DNA from: Hysterangium stoloniferum
Taxonomy: Eukaryota > Basidiomycota > Agaricomycetes > Hysterangiales > Hysterangiaceae
Direction: 5' to 3'
Length of the DNA stretch: 64,000 nt
Assembly (NCBI GenBank): GCA_015178975.1
Contig: WHVD01000015.1
Span: 496,001-560,000 of the forward strand
The position numbers and the translations under genes are program-made. Below the pieces are notes generated by a model that was not told where the DNA came from, ran no database searches, and saw only the letters and a program-made list of their open reading frames with translations. Positions 1 to 11,309 of this stretch are shown piece after piece. Numbering within the stretch: the first letter of the stretch is position 1; every line of letters starts with the position of its first letter.

Positions 1-1574
1 CAATGTTTGGAGTTTGCATATTGGCAAACTGCTACCAGGGGAGAGAAAATAGTGAAAAATATCAAAAATTCACACTAGATAGCTAAACATGTATAGAATC
101 GTGGCCTAGAATATTATTACATAATATGTAGTTTTGGGCATGCTAAAAATAGTTTAGTCAGGCCTGCTCATTGGAAAGGTTTTGTGGCTGATGATTATGA
201 TGCAATATATGCTATATTTTAATACTTGGTATACCCTCCCTTGGCCTTTATGACTGCCTCAACCCTCCTTGGCATGCTTTCAATTAACTTCTGACACTCA
301 GAAGCTGGTATATCTTCCCACTCCTTCTCTATCCTCTCCCACAACTCCAGAATCCCACTTGGTGCAGTGGCATACTGTCCCAGCTTTCTCTTCAAGTAAT
401 CCCATAGATGCTCAATTGGATTGAGGTCTGGGGATTGGGCAGGCCATGGTAGGACAGTCATTCCATTATTTTCAAACCATTCCTTTGCCTTTTTGCAGGT
501 ATGTTTTAGGTCATTATCCTGCTGAAAGATGATTTTAGCAGGGTCCAACTGGTATGCTGTTTTGGAGGTCTTCATCCAAGATGCTCCTGTAAAGTTCCCC
601 ATCCATTCTACCCTCAATCCTGGTGGCATATCCCACACCCTCCCACATGAAGCACCCCCAAACCATGACTGATCCTCCACCAAACTTCACTGTCCCTTGA
701 ACAAGCCTCTCATTCAGGCCTTCCCCAGTCTTTTTCCATGCCCATTTCCTCCCATCTGAGCCAAGGCAATTTATTTTAGTCTCATAAGACCACACAACCC
801 TCCTCCAGTCATCTAAAGTCCAGTGCTGGTGGGCCAAAGCAAAGTCAGGCCTCTCCTTCATATGTCTCTTGGACAAAAGTGGCTTCTTCTTCTTCACAAC
901 TGCTTTCATCCCTGCTTTCTTCAAGCTCCTCCAAACTGTCTCAGTTGAAATAGGGTTGTTGGTGATGGTCTGAAGTTTCTGGGCTATGTCCACTGCAGTT
1001 TCAGCCTTTCCAGATGTGATTAGATGGACTGCATGACAGATGTTGGTAGCAGAGAGCTTCTTGGGACAACCTCCAGTTGATTTGGGAAGGGTAGGAAGGT
1101 GCTTAGAGTGAAGTCTGGAGATAGTACCAATGCCAAAACCAGTGATTGAGGCAATGGATGAAGTGGAATGGCCAGCTTCAAGTAGAGAGATAATATATTG
1201 TTGTTGAGCAGGAGAGAGGGAGTGCATGATGGATTGCTGACAATGTGAAGAGACAGTAATATCAAAATTGACTATAGATCAACAAGTCATGACCATATTG
1301 AATAGAATGAACAAAGACATGTGATTTGGCCAGTTTATATAGTATATATTGTATCAAAATCATCAGCCACAAAACCTTTCCAATGAGCAGGCCTGACTAA
1401 ACTATTTGTAGCATACCCAAAAATGCATATTATGTAATAATACTCTAGACCATGATTCTATACATGTTTAGCTATCCAGTGTGAATTTTTTAAATGTTTT
1501 GCTATTTTCTCTCCCCTGGTAGCAGTCTGCCAATATGCAAACTCCAAACATTGGAAAGGTTTTGTGAGTCACTG
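1..1574 (-). mobile_element. Tc1/mariner transposon Tc1-A, copy 1 (left tip cut by window edge)
   Basis: A Tc1/mariner element with its transposase on the minus strand. The right terminus ends CACTG at 1574 and is followed by TA (1575-1576), the usual Tc1 target. Comparison with copy 2 (23249-24850) shows that about 21 nt of the left terminal inverted repeat lie outside the window. The terminal repeats are about 200 bp long. The outer motif ACAAAACCTTTCCAATG recurs in inverted orientation at the inner edge of each end (around 170-190 and 1365-1390). Both copies carry different coding lesions, so neither looks autonomous. Confidence 0.93.
219..1227 (-). pseudogene. Tc1-family transposase, frameshifted and missing first catalytic Asp
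   Basis: This is a DD34E transposase that cuts and pastes the surrounding element. The N-terminal part (1227 down to 535) has the Tc1 helix-turn-helix region (SPAQQQYIISLLEAGHST start). The C-terminal part (683 down to 219) has QQDND and SPDLNPIEHLW; counting from the second Asp to the Glu gives 34 residues between. The two parts are in different frames, with a frameshift near 550-570 where copy 2 reads through. The first catalytic Asp, in the VWSDET motif, is Tyr here (VWSYET; a GAT to TAT change relative to copy 2). The protein therefore cannot be active even with the frame repaired. Confidence 0.92.
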
Positions 1575-1576
1575 TA

Positions 1577-2197
1577 ATCTAAGAAGAGTCCCACTGGCAT
1601 GTAGAGAGTAACCCTCCTCATTATAGAGCAAGTATTAAGCCTACATCTTCTTTAAGTAGTTATATGCAGTAAACAATATTGTGTACTCCAATAATTGGGC
1701 TCATCCAAGCCAAAATGGAGACAGGAGAGCCAGTGCAATGGTTTGGGAGTAAATTATAAATACCATGTAATAAGCTACATTTAAGTTATAGACACAATGC
1801 CACATATTACTATATATATATACCAAATTGTTATGTCTTAATCACACCCTGTTTGCAAGATACAGCATGATTCATTTGACAATCTAAAATGGAATTTTAT
1901 TGAAATTGGAACTCTGCCATCAGTACCCGGAACAGCTGTAACACATCTAATGAATATACAGGAAGAAGGTATTCTGAAACCAGAGCAGTCATGACATCAG
2001 CATTATGGGAAATAAGCAAGCACTTTTTGTTTAGTCCAGCAAGGCATCCTATGATGGATCCACCTGACTCCTTAAACCTTAGAGACTCCATTACAGGATC
2101 AAGTTTAGATATTCCAGTGAAACTTGTCTGAAGGGCCTCTGCAGTTGTACCATCAAGCCATAAAATCCTCCAGGAGCTAGGTAATAAACCAACATAG
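1577..2197. other. Interval between Tc1-A and gypsy-A; weak coding remnant
   Basis: AT-rich sequence with no recognisable gene. An open stretch on the minus strand (1897-2091, 64 codons) extends upstream as protein-like sequence on the same strand but has no motif I recognise. It may be an old exon or a transposon remnant. It ends just before the gypsy-A target duplication CATAG (2193-2197). Confidence 0.4.
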
Positions 2198-2762
2198 TGT
2201 TACAACCTGTTCCCGGATGTTTCAATATCCGACTTCCAATCTCCAACTTCCAACTTCCGATCCCTGACTACGGAACATCATAGTTACCGTATCATCCGCA
2301 TTCTTCCCTTGTTCCGCATTTGGTAATTTGTCCATTGACAAGTATTCACTCGTTTGTTTGTTGTATTCCCATTTTGGAATATTGTCTCCCTAATATGTCT
2401 TATTGTATTTCCGTTTTAAGAACACTTCCGTTTCCGTCTTATTATAGTCTTAGTTTGTAGTACAATAACGAGTAGACTTATATTAGTTTCCACGAATTTG
2501 TACTTTACCTTAGATCTGATATCGACTTAGTTTCTTATTCCTCCTCCCGTCTTTCTGTACACTCGATATTTGGAACTCTTCGGAACTCTGAATATCCATA
2601 TCTTCCATCGTAAGTTTTACTTCTGAAATTAAGGACATTGAGCATTTGAGTAGAGGCGTAGCACATAAGCTGAAGCCGACATCCTGACCCTATCCACGAG
2701 TTTCCGACTTCCCGGTGACTTTCCGATAGTTCCAGAATAAGTTCCCGACACGGCACTTAACA
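2198..2762 (+). repeat. Gypsy-A 5' LTR (LTR-A)
   Basis: A 565-bp LTR with TGTTAC...TTAACA ends. A TATA-like box (TTATATTAG, 2478-2486) lies 34 nt upstream of the 11-mer AGATCTGATAT (2512-2522), which is complementary to the PBS. The 11-mer is therefore the likely RNA 5' end (start of R). The LTR-wide shared motif containing ACATAAGCTGAAGCC is at 2653-2677. Confidence 0.93.
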
Positions 2763-2764
2763 GT

Positions 2765-2775
2765 ATATCAGATCT
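2765..2775 (+). promoter_or_regulatory. Gypsy-A self-priming primer-binding site
   Basis: ATATCAGATCT begins 2 nt after the LTR end. It is the exact reverse complement of AGATCTGATAT at 2512-2522 in the LTR (and 9426-9436 in the 3' LTR). No tRNA 3' end is an obvious match. This is the layout known for Tf1/sushi elements, where the first 11 nt of the mRNA fold back and prime minus-strand synthesis. Confidence 0.82.
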
Positions 2776-2796
2776 CAACTCTGCGACTCGCTCATC

Positions 2797-4023
2797 ATGG
2801 GTCCCAAACGCAAAGCTGCCAAAGGACCATCCCAACTTCAATCCCTGTTGCAACTTTACACCACTCAACCTGAAACCCCAATTCAGCTGACAACATCAGC
2901 TTCAGTCGAAGAAGTTACCGAGGAGGTTACTGAGGTAATGAAGGATCCCAATGATCCCCATACCTCCGACAACAAAGCAGAAGATCAGCCGGAGACATCG
3001 AAAAAGAAATCTTCCCACGAACCGACTGAAATGTTGTTTATCAACTCCATTGTGAAATTCGCTGACTATTTGAAATCTGCTGAGGATAGTAAAGAATCAT
3101 CCCGCACCGGAGTCAAAGAACCTGAACCATTTACCGGCAAGGACCTGAAAAAATTGAAGAATTTCCTTCTCCAATGCCGTTTCAGCTTCCATGATTGACC
3201 CAATGCATTTAAATCTGACAGTCGAAAAGTCAATTTCACGCTCTCTTATCTCAAGGATACCACTCAAGATTGGTTCGAACCCGGACTATCTGGATTATCC
3301 GACGAGACACCCGTATGGCTCGATGACTGGGACGCTTGTGTGGAAGAACTGGAAACTAATTTCGAACCTTACGATCAATCCGGCGAAGCGGAAAATGAAT
3401 TAATGACGCTCAAGATGAAGGACAATCAACGAGTTTCCGATTATCTCGTCAAGTTCAATACCCTCGCCGCACGATGTGGATGGGACGATTCCACCCTCAG
3501 ACATTTCTATATGGGACTTCCGTCACGCCTTAAAGACGAAATCTGCAAAGATGGAAAGCCGAAAACTCTCCAACTCATGCGGATGAAAGCTCAAACATCC
3601 AACACCCGTTATTGGGAACAAAAAGCCGAGGTTTCTCGAGAGAACCTGACAGAACATTCTCAGAACAACAAGGCGTCGACTAGCAAGTCTTCTGGCAACA
3701 ACTCAGGTAATAACACTGGCAACTCTGGCACTAATACTGGCAAATCAAACTCCGACCGGAAGAAAGACAAGAAATCCAACAAGGAAAAACAGTCAACTTC
3801 CGACAAACCCGACATTTCCCATTTGTTGGGTACTGATGGTAAACTCACCCCGAAGGAGAAACAACGACGTATGGACAACGACCTCTGCCTTTTCTGCGGG
3901 AAAGGCGGACACAAGGTTTCCGACTGTACTGTTAAATCTAACTCTTCCAAGGCCCGTGCGGCAACTTCCACTATGACTACAACATCCAAGGAAAAACCCA
4001 CCACGGAGCCGAAAAAAGAGTAA
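2797..4023 (+). pseudogene. Gypsy-A gag (capsid and zinc-knuckle nucleocapsid), one in-frame stop
   Basis: The structural polyprotein that packages the element's RNA. One frame runs from ATG 2797 to TAA 4021-4023 (about 408 codons), interrupted only by TGA at 3196-3198. Both sides of that stop match the gag of gypsy-B at 61058 and onward. The centre is a retrotransposon gag domain (WFEPGLSG..., then the FYMGLP-type stretch). The C-terminus has a CX2CX4HX4C knuckle (CLFCGKGGHKVSDC). The ATG lies only 21 nt beyond the PBS, giving a very short leader. An A-run immediately before the stop marks the probable frameshift into pol. Confidence 0.9.
4009..4023 (+). promoter_or_regulatory. Probable gag-pol -1 frameshift site
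   Basis: Gag ends with a run of six A followed by GAGTAA. Pol is open in the -1 frame directly across this point and continues into the protease. Gypsy-B has the same arrangement with seven A (62353-62359) just before its gag stop, where the heptamer is the canonical A AAA AAA in the gag frame. Frameshifting itself is inferred. Confidence 0.55.
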
Positions 4024-7000
4024 GCAACCCTCCGGAATCTGCACAGACAGAGGGTTGCATTGACTCTCTCCGTGTTTCCGAGGTTATCCGTCTCAACGCG
4101 TCCGCTCTCTCTAATCCCGATTCATTATTTGTAAAACTCGTTTCTGACTTTCTTGGAAATTTAGTGTTCCGAGCTCTGATAGATTCTGGCTCCACACACT
4201 GTTTTGTAGATACCACCTTTGCCACGAAACATAATCTGAAACTCCATTCTGTTCCTGCAATTTCCTTGCATCTGTTTGATGGCACTAGCAATACGGCAAT
4301 TACTCAAGCCTGCGACATGTCTATCCGGTTCCCTTGTGGAACATCCCAGACAGTTACTTTTTTCGTAACACAGTTGGACTCTAGCTGTTCGGTAGTTCTT
4401 GGATACAACTGGCTCACCCAATATAATCCGTTGATTGACTGGGTATTGGGCAGTATTACTTTCCGAATTCCCGACACTTCCGTTCCTCCTGCAGCGTCTT
4501 GTCCGGCCAACGCCTTTTCGGCATCAACGGCACCTCCGGCTTCTACCGAAACTTCCGAGCCTGCAAAAATCTCTCTCATCAACACTTCGGCATTTGTTAG
4601 GGCGAGTAAACTGGATGGTTCGCAATGTTTTTCGATCAGCTTAAAAGTTGATGAAGCATCTGGACGTTTTGCGACTCCAGAATTATCTGAGCTAAAAGCC
4701 GACCTGGAAGGAGTTCCTGAAAAATACCATGATTTCACGGACATTTTCAGTAAGCAAAAAGCTGACAGGCTTGCACCACATAGGCCCTATGACTTAAAAA
4801 TTGATATTGAGCCCGGTTCAAACCCTCCGTTAGGACCTATGTATTTACCCATTATCCCAATCGGAACTTTCGTCTATTCGGGAGTTCCTGGATGAACATT
4901 TGTCAATAGGTTTTATCCATCCCTCAAAGTCTCCGTATGGAGCACCCGTCCTTTTCGTCTGAAAGAAGGATGGTTCTCTTTGACTCTGTTGATTTCAGAG
5001 GATTAAATTCCATCACACGGAAAGACAAGTACCCACTTCCACTCGTTACCGATTTACTCGACGCCTCACAAAAAGCTCGGATTTACACCAAAATAGACCT
5101 CAAACACACCTATCATTTGGTCTGAATTGCCGAGGGCGATGAATGGAAAACTGCTTTTCGGACTCGCTATGGATCCTTTGAATGGTTGGTTATGCCGTTC
5201 GGCCTTACCAACGCCCCTTCCGCTTTTCAACGTTTTGTTAATGATATATTTTCCGACATGCTTGACGTATGTGTTATAGTCTATTTGGACGACATTTTGG
5301 TATTTTCCGAGGATCCCGCTCTTCACAATGAACAGGTCCGTGAAGTTCCGAAGACTCCGTAAAAACAGTCTTTTCGCCAACGGTAAAAAATGCTACTTTG
5401 ATATGGATTCTATTGAATACTTAGGTTTCATTATCGGACCTGATGGTCTCTGTATGGATAAAACTAAGGTTCAAGTTGTCTGTGATTGGCCCGAACCACA
5501 GAAAGTCAAGGATATTCAGTCATTTTTAGGTTTTGCCAACTTTTACCGTCATTTTATTCGGAACTACTCGGATATCACAGTACCGCTCACTCATCTTACC
5601 TGTAAAACTCAACCATGGGTCTTTGACGATAAATGCCGATCCGCCTTCCAGACTTTAAAAAATGCTTTCACTTCTGCCCCGATCCTTTCCCATTGGAAAC
5701 CTGATGTTCCGATTATTGTGGAAACTGATGCTTCCAATTATGCAATTGCCGCGATTCTTTCTATTCAAGATTCCGATGGTGAAATTCATCCGGTTGCATT
5801 TCTTTCTCGGACACTTTCAGTGTCCGAACTCAACTACGACGTTCATGATAAGGAACTTTTGGCAATTTTTGAGGCTTTTAAACATTGGCGCCATTATCTC
5901 AAAGGTTCCTCAACTCCCGTTGATGTTGTTACCGATCACAAAAATCTCAAATATTTTTCTACCACTAAACTTTCAACCCGCCGGCAAGCCCGCTGGTCCG
6001 AATTCCTTTCTGCTTTCAACATGATTATCCATTTCTGACCCAGACGTCTTGGTGGAAAACCAGATGCCATGACTTGACGTTGGGACGTCTATCCTAAAGA
6101 GGGGGAAAGTAACTATGCCGTTGTTAATCTGCATAACTTAAAACCGGTTTTTACAACGCAACAACTTTCTGCATCTATCTGAGCAACTTCCCTCTACTAT
6201 CCAATTATGTGTAGTGTCATGATTATGGACATTGAGCAATTACATCAAGATATCCTTTCCACACTCACTTCTGACCCAGCTCTCAAGCCACACCTAGACG
6301 TTCCTGACAATCCAGACCAACCCCGATGGTCACAGGACTCTCAAGGTTTTATCTGTCTCGATGGATGTATCTACGTTCCAGATTCCAACAATCTCCAACT
6401 CCGCGTACTTCAGTATAAACATGATCATTCAATCTTCAGACATTACAGCATTAACAATACTCTTGGTTTAATCCGTAGAGAATACACTTGGCCCAACCTC
6501 CGAGATTTCGTAACCCAGTTCTGTAAGTCATGCACCACCTGCTTACACTTCAAAACCCAGAGGTATAAGCCGTACGGCCTTCTCAAGCAACTCCCGATAC
6601 CAGAAAAGCCCTGGAATTCAATTTCCATGGATTTTATCGAACAACTCCTGACTTCCGAAGGCTTTACATCCATTCTAGTTGTTGTGGATCGATTCTCGAA
6701 ACAAGGCATTTTCATACCCACTCATGATACAATCACGTCCTTCCAATTAGTGGAACTTTTCATTATTCACGTATTTTCCAAACACGGAGTTCCGTCTCAT
6801 GTAACTTCCGATCGAGGCTCCAAGCTCGTCTCCCACTTCTTCCAGGCTCTCGGAAAAGCCCTCGACATGAAACTACACTTCACCTCGGGATATCACCCAG
6901 AAGGTGATGGACAAACAGAACGTGTAAATCAAACATTGGAACAATATCTCCGCATCTATTGCAATTATCAACAGGACAATTGGAAATCCCTTCTCCCGAT

Positions 7001-7710
7001 CGCGGAATTCACCTACAATAACTCCCCAAATGCAACTACTGGCATATCTCCTTTCTTCGCCAACAAAGGCTATAATCCGAATCTCACCGTACATTCTGAA
7101 CGAGATTTGGCTTCTGTCTGTGCTCAAGAATTTATTACCGACCTCGACGAATTACATCAAGAACTTCGGAAAGCTATTTCTTCTGCACAGGAATATTATC
7201 AACATTCTGCGGACAAAAAACAGGATCCTGCCTCCTAACTTTAAAATTGGTGATCAGGTTTTTGTAAAAGCTCAATCTTTCCGTACTACCCAACCTTCTA
7301 AAAAACTCACTGAGAAATTCTTAGGACCTTTTGAAATTATAGCACAAGCCGGTTCACTCTCATGGACTCTCCGACTTCCTGATAGTATGCGAGCAGTTCA
7401 TCCCGTTTTCCACGTTTCCATGTTAGAACCCTGTGTTCCTAACAAAATCCCGGAATGTATTCAACCTCTGTCCCCTCCGGTCATCATTGATGGAGAACCT
7501 GAATTTGAAGTTTCTGAAATTTTGGATTCTAAAATCGACAATCGCCGACGTACTTGTAAATTGCTCTATTTAGTCAAATGGGCAGGTTATGAAGGTACCG
7601 ATGAGGAAACTTCATGGATATTGGCCACAGAACTTGGACACGCTATGGAAATTGTTACCGACTTCCACACGGCTTATCCAAGTAAACCCGGACCTTTATC
7701 ATTACTCTAA
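4024..7710 (+). pseudogene. Gypsy-A pol: protease, RT, RNase H, integrase, chromodomain; multiple lesions
   Basis: The replication polyprotein, in a -1 frame from gag. Visible in order: aspartic protease with LIDSGSTHCF (about 4180-4215); reverse transcriptase with intact YLDDILVF (about 5280-5305); RNase H ending VTDHKNL (about 5930-5945); integrase with a zinc-binding N-terminus (CKSCTTC, about 6520-6540), TSDRGSK and TERVNQ catalytic segments (about 6807 and 6915); and a chromodomain (about 7495-7680, YLVKWAGY...SWI). Lesions: frameshifts near 4850, 4960, 5345 and 7225, and TGA stops near 5124, at 6036-6038, 6075-6077 and 6180-6182. Most of these TGA codons sit where a CGA Arg codon would be expected. 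Confidence 0.92.
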
Positions 7711-7799
7711 TCCTTTCTGTTCTTTTTCTGTTCAGTTTCCGACACTTCCATTATCACACTCATTTTAGGTTTTTTTTGCAAGTCAAAATATTATTAGGA

Positions 7800-8926
7800 C
7801 TATTTTAAAGTCTCTGATACCCCAAATCCACCTTCCGGCTCTTCAGCAATTTCCACACTTTCCACCATATCCTGCACCTCTTCATCCTCACTCTCCGATT
7901 CTTCCGGTCCATTTCCCAATGCCCACCTTTTTTCAACACATTCCGCCAATGGATCATTAGGCTTTTCCCATGCCTTATCGGAAAACCTCTCGGATACTGC
8001 GATAACACCAATGCTAACCATTATCTTCTCCAGGAAATCGTTTTGCCTCCAGAAATTCCGGATCAACGAATGGAAACCTTTCTCCTGGATATCATTATGG
8101 CAATCCATTGTGTCCTCCATTTTCATGACTTCCGTCCCGATAAAAACCAACACGTCGACGGTTTCCTTGAGGAGCTCAATGCCCATATTATCTGTTTTCG
8201 GCGTCTCAGTTTCTGCGGCTTTGGCCACTCCTGAACTTCCTACATTGTTAGCTTTCGGAGTCTTCTCACCTTTTGGAACCCTTTTCGAGGCGAGGGTGCA
8301 CGGAAGTTTGAGAACCGCACAGGGATAACAAGTTCCACCCCATTTTACCTTCTGTTTCCAACATGTCATATTCCGTATGGAACATCGATAACACGGAGTT
8401 TCATGGACGACTTCCATCCGTTCCGGAGCCTTGACTTTTGGCTTCTGTTTCAGAAGTTAATCAAATACCGACCTTTTGTAGACGCACTTACTTTAGGACT
8501 TGAAGGTCCAGCCTCTCCCTCCACCTCCATCTCCACGGCTTTTCGCTGTATCAAAAGTTATTGGTCAAAACCACGGAAAATATGGATCAAACTTACTTTT
8601 CCTTCCCTTATCTCCTTCAGTCTTTCCGCCACCTCCGACTCCCACTGTAATTTTTCCGCCTCTTCTTTCCTTTTCTGCGCCTCCGCCATTTTCCACATCC
8701 ATGCTTCTTTTTCCGCCCTCGCCCGCTCCAATTCCCATTTTTCCGCCTCTTCCGCATCTTTCAACTCCTGCATCAACGCTTTTTCCTCCTCCTGTCGTCA
8801 TTTCAACTCCTCCATTTTTTGGTGTTTTTGTTGAAGTTCTGCAACCTTCGACATTTTTTGAAGTACGGATAATTTGGTATCTGAGTCTTCCGGGGTAGTG
8901 ATGAATAACGGCCGACGAATCGACAT
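7800..8926 (-). pseudogene. Antisense spliced gene inside gypsy-A: coiled coil plus Zn(II)2Cys6 protein
   Basis: An accessory gene tail-to-tail with pol and 185 bp inside the 3' LTR. Three exons on the minus strand (8926-8597, 8545-8492, 8444-7800) are joined by phase-0 introns of 51 and 47 nt, each GTAAGT...ACAG. The predicted product is 342 aa. Residues about 25-108 are a charged Glu/Lys/Ala coiled coil. Residues 146-177 have Cys spacing CX2CX6CX10CX2CX6C, matching the GAL4-type zinc cluster of fungal DNA-binding proteins. The tail is acidic. Codon 43 is TGA (8798-8800), next to a CGA, so this copy is interrupted; an ATG at 8773 could restart. Function is inferred: a DNA-binding or gag-pol-regulating factor is possible. 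Confidence 0.8.
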
Positions 8927-8975
8927 ACAAGTCGTGGATAAAGAAACAAAAACATTAATTTGAATATCTGGGAGG

Positions 8976-8983
8976 TTTTTATA
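8976..8983 (-). promoter_or_regulatory. TATA box of the antisense gene
   Basis: TATAAAAA on the minus strand, 50 nt upstream of the ATG at 8926. Transcription would start about 20 nt before that ATG. It lies outside the LTR, so the antisense gene would have its own promoter. Confidence 0.55.
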
Positions 8984-9101
8984 CTCAGAATAACAGCCAA
9001 AACTCTCACCTCCATATTTGCGTAAATTTCATGACACATAACAATCAGCCATCGCTTCAATCACTCAGTACCTAATCGCCTCTATGGGATTTCGGCCTAA
9101 C

Positions 9102-9676
9102 AAGGGGGTACTGTTACGACCCGTTCCTGGATGTTTCAATATCCAACTTCCGATCTCTGACTTCCAACTTCCGATCCCCGACTACGGAACATCATAGTTA
9201 CCGTATCATCCGCATTCTTCCCTTGTTCTGCATTTGGTAATTTGTCCGTTGACAAGTATTCACTCATTTGTTTGTTGTATTCCTGTTTCGGAATATTGTC
9301 TCCCTAATATGTCTTATTGTATTTCCATTTTAAGAACACTTCCGTTTCCGTCTTATTATGGTCTTAGTTTGTAGTACAATAACAAGTAGACTTATATTAG
9401 TTTCCACGAATTTGTACTTTACCTTAGATCTGATATTGACTTAGTTTCTTATTCCTCCTCCCATCTTTCTGTACGCTCGATATTCGGAACTCTTCAGAAC
9501 TCTGAATATCCATATCTTCTGTCGTAAGTTTTACTTCTGAAATTAAGGACATTGAGCGTTTGTGTAGAGGCGCAGCACATAAGCTGAAGCTGACGTCCTG
9601 ACCCTATCCACGAGTTTCCGACTTCCCGGTGACTTTCCGATAGTTCCGGAATAAGTTCCCGACACGGCACTTGACA
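9102..9676 (+). repeat. Gypsy-A polypurine tract and 3' LTR
   Basis: AAGGGGGTAC (9102-9111) precedes the LTR at 9112-9676 (565 bp), the typical plus-strand primer position. The LTR repeats the self-primer 11-mer (9426-9436) and the shared LTR motif (9567-9591). The duplication CATAG follows. Confidence 0.92.
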
Positions 9677-10198
9677 CATAGTGAGAATTGCAGTGTGTTG
9701 GCAGATTGTTATGTATTTAGTGATTTTTCCTTTAATTTCCACTCAAAAAACAAAGAGAATTGAAAAATTGAATTAAAATGTATTTATATCACTTAAAAAA
9801 CTTTGTATACATATTCTTCAGAAATAAATTGAATTTATACAATTTATTTCATATTTTTAGGGTCAAATCTAAGCTAGATACAAATTTAATTCTTTTTTGT
9901 TTTAATAAAATAAAATTTGTCAGCTAGCATTAAATGTGAGAGATCATGTGATATTCACATAACATTTCAAACTCCGACAAGGACAAAATGCATGATATAA
10001 TCACGCATAGTCAAGGCAATATATATTTATAATTAGCTAAAATAAATATAATAATTATATAATAGTATTAAACCGAGAGACAGGCGGCTACCTAATATGT
10101 GACATGATATGTGAAGCATGCAGGCATGGCATGCAGGAAAATACTATCACATATACATATGTATGCTATTTCAGAATATAGCATAAACTCCTAGAATA
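9677..10198. other. AT-rich interval, no gene seen
   Basis: About 520 bp of AT-rich sequence between gypsy-A and the first LTR-C copy. It holds runs of A/T and no open frame or repeat that I recognise. The last five bases, GAATA, are the LTR-C target duplication. Confidence 0.6.
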
Positions 10199-11009
10199 TG
10201 TTAAGGGTCGTGCAAGGCTTAATGGAGGGTTTCTGGAGAAACCCACGGATATTCTGGTAGGACTTGGCTTCAGCTTATAGGCTGTGCCCTCGCGAGATCG
10301 TTGTGTCCAACTTCAGATGTGTGGACAGGAAACCCAGGGAGTCCAGCGTGAAAGATAGGTCAGAGGTTGATAGGTCAGAGAATGATATTGAAGGACCTGT
10401 TGGAAAGCCTGTGGGCTCTGACAAGGTCAAATGTTTGAGAGATGGAGCAGGTATGTAAAGTAACTGAGGAGGATTTAGTCTGAAAACTTAGTTGATTTTC
10501 TGACCAGATTGTATGTACAACATTAGCTAGTTTATATAGACTGCAGAATGTATGCAATACCAAATCTGGTAATAATGAGATCCAAACAAGTAATCATGAA
10601 ACAAGATAAGTAAACACCAAATTTGGTGTTAGGAATGGAACAGAGTGGAGCAGAGTCCGAAATGTGACAGGTCATTAGACCATAACAGGAATGGGGCAGG
10701 AGTGGAGTCCGAAACATGACAGGTCATTTGACCATAATGGGAATGGGGCTCAGTTAGAGAGCTGACAGGTTTTCCGAGTGGGGTCCAGTTGACTGATGTG
10801 TGGGACAGGGTCAGAGAAAGACAGGTATGATGTGCATGGGTCCCAGCAGGTATTCCAGTGACTGATTTGTGAGACAACTAAGGTTGGACATGGGCAGGTT
10901 CATCATCTGGGTCCTGGCAGGTATTCTGGTTAACTGATAACTAGTGTGTAAAGGGTGCAGGTGCCTATAGGATAGTGCCCAGAGTCCAGTGGATTTTCTG
11001 GTTGTAACA
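10199..11009 (-). repeat. Solo LTR, family LTR-C, copy 1
   Basis: An 811-bp solo LTR with the 5-bp duplication GAATA on both sides (10194-10198, 11010-11014). It reads TG...CA on the minus strand. The shared LTR motif is at 10262-10291. On the minus strand an AGTCAGAAAAT-like 11-mer followed by CAACTTAG occupies the place of the self-primer in the gypsy families, so LTR-C probably belongs to the same self-primed chromovirus group. Confidence 0.9.
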
Positions 11010-11116
11010 GAATATTCCAGTAGTTTCGAGGTATAACAGTTAAAAATAGGTACAAACAGTAGATAGAATATTGTAGAATATTCTATACATAAGGTTCTAG
11101 AATGTTCTATTTGTTA

Positions 11117-11309
11117 AGATAAGATAGACTTCCACCTCACCCGAGTATAGCAGGGACCCTCACAAACATGCAGGGAGCTTTATTTGCACATAGGTACATA
11201 TATACACAATAGGAACAATGGAATCCTAATGAGGAAAATGATAAGGATGTGAGACAAGAGGACAATGGGGAAAGGAACAAAGGAATATGAGCTTGTATGA
11301 TGCTCTTAA
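11117..11309 (-). repeat. LTR-E fragment (copia-type), inverted relative to 13531-13711
   Basis: Starts TGTTAAGATAAGATAG and is an approximate reverse complement of 13531-13711, including the stretch GAGGGTCCCTGCTATACTC. The distal end is not clear. The flanks (11010-11116, 11310-11818) are AT-rich repeat debris with several copies of a motif like AGCTCAACTAGAGGTG and no gene that I can support. Confidence 0.6.

Larger units (their letters stand above)
2198..9676 (+). mobile_element. Gypsy-A: complete-length chromodomain Ty3/gypsy LTR retrotransposon
   Basis: A 7479-bp element flanked by the 5-bp duplication CATAG (2193-2197 and 9677-9681). Order: 565-bp LTR, self-priming PBS, gag with a zinc knuckle, protease, reverse transcriptase, RNase H, integrase and chromodomain. 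A 1.4-kb extra region with an antisense spliced gene follows, then a polypurine tract (AAGGGGG, 9102-9108) and a 565-bp LTR. The two LTRs have equal length and differ mostly by C/T and G/A changes. Coding regions contain several TGA stops and frameshifts, so it is defective now. The chromodomain and self-priming architecture place it with the Tf1/sushi-like chromoviruses of fungi. Confidence 0.95.

Noticed and set aside
3660..4044. Minus-strand open frames opposite the gag C-terminus
   Set aside because: Codon-complement shadows of the Ser/Asn/Lys-rich gag tail. No splice sites or motifs, unlike the antisense gene at 7800-8926.
8403..8898. Plus-strand open frames rich in Pro/Ser/Phe within gypsy-A
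   Set aside because: They are shadows of the antisense coiled-coil exons; the minus strand has splice sites, a zinc cluster and a TATA box.
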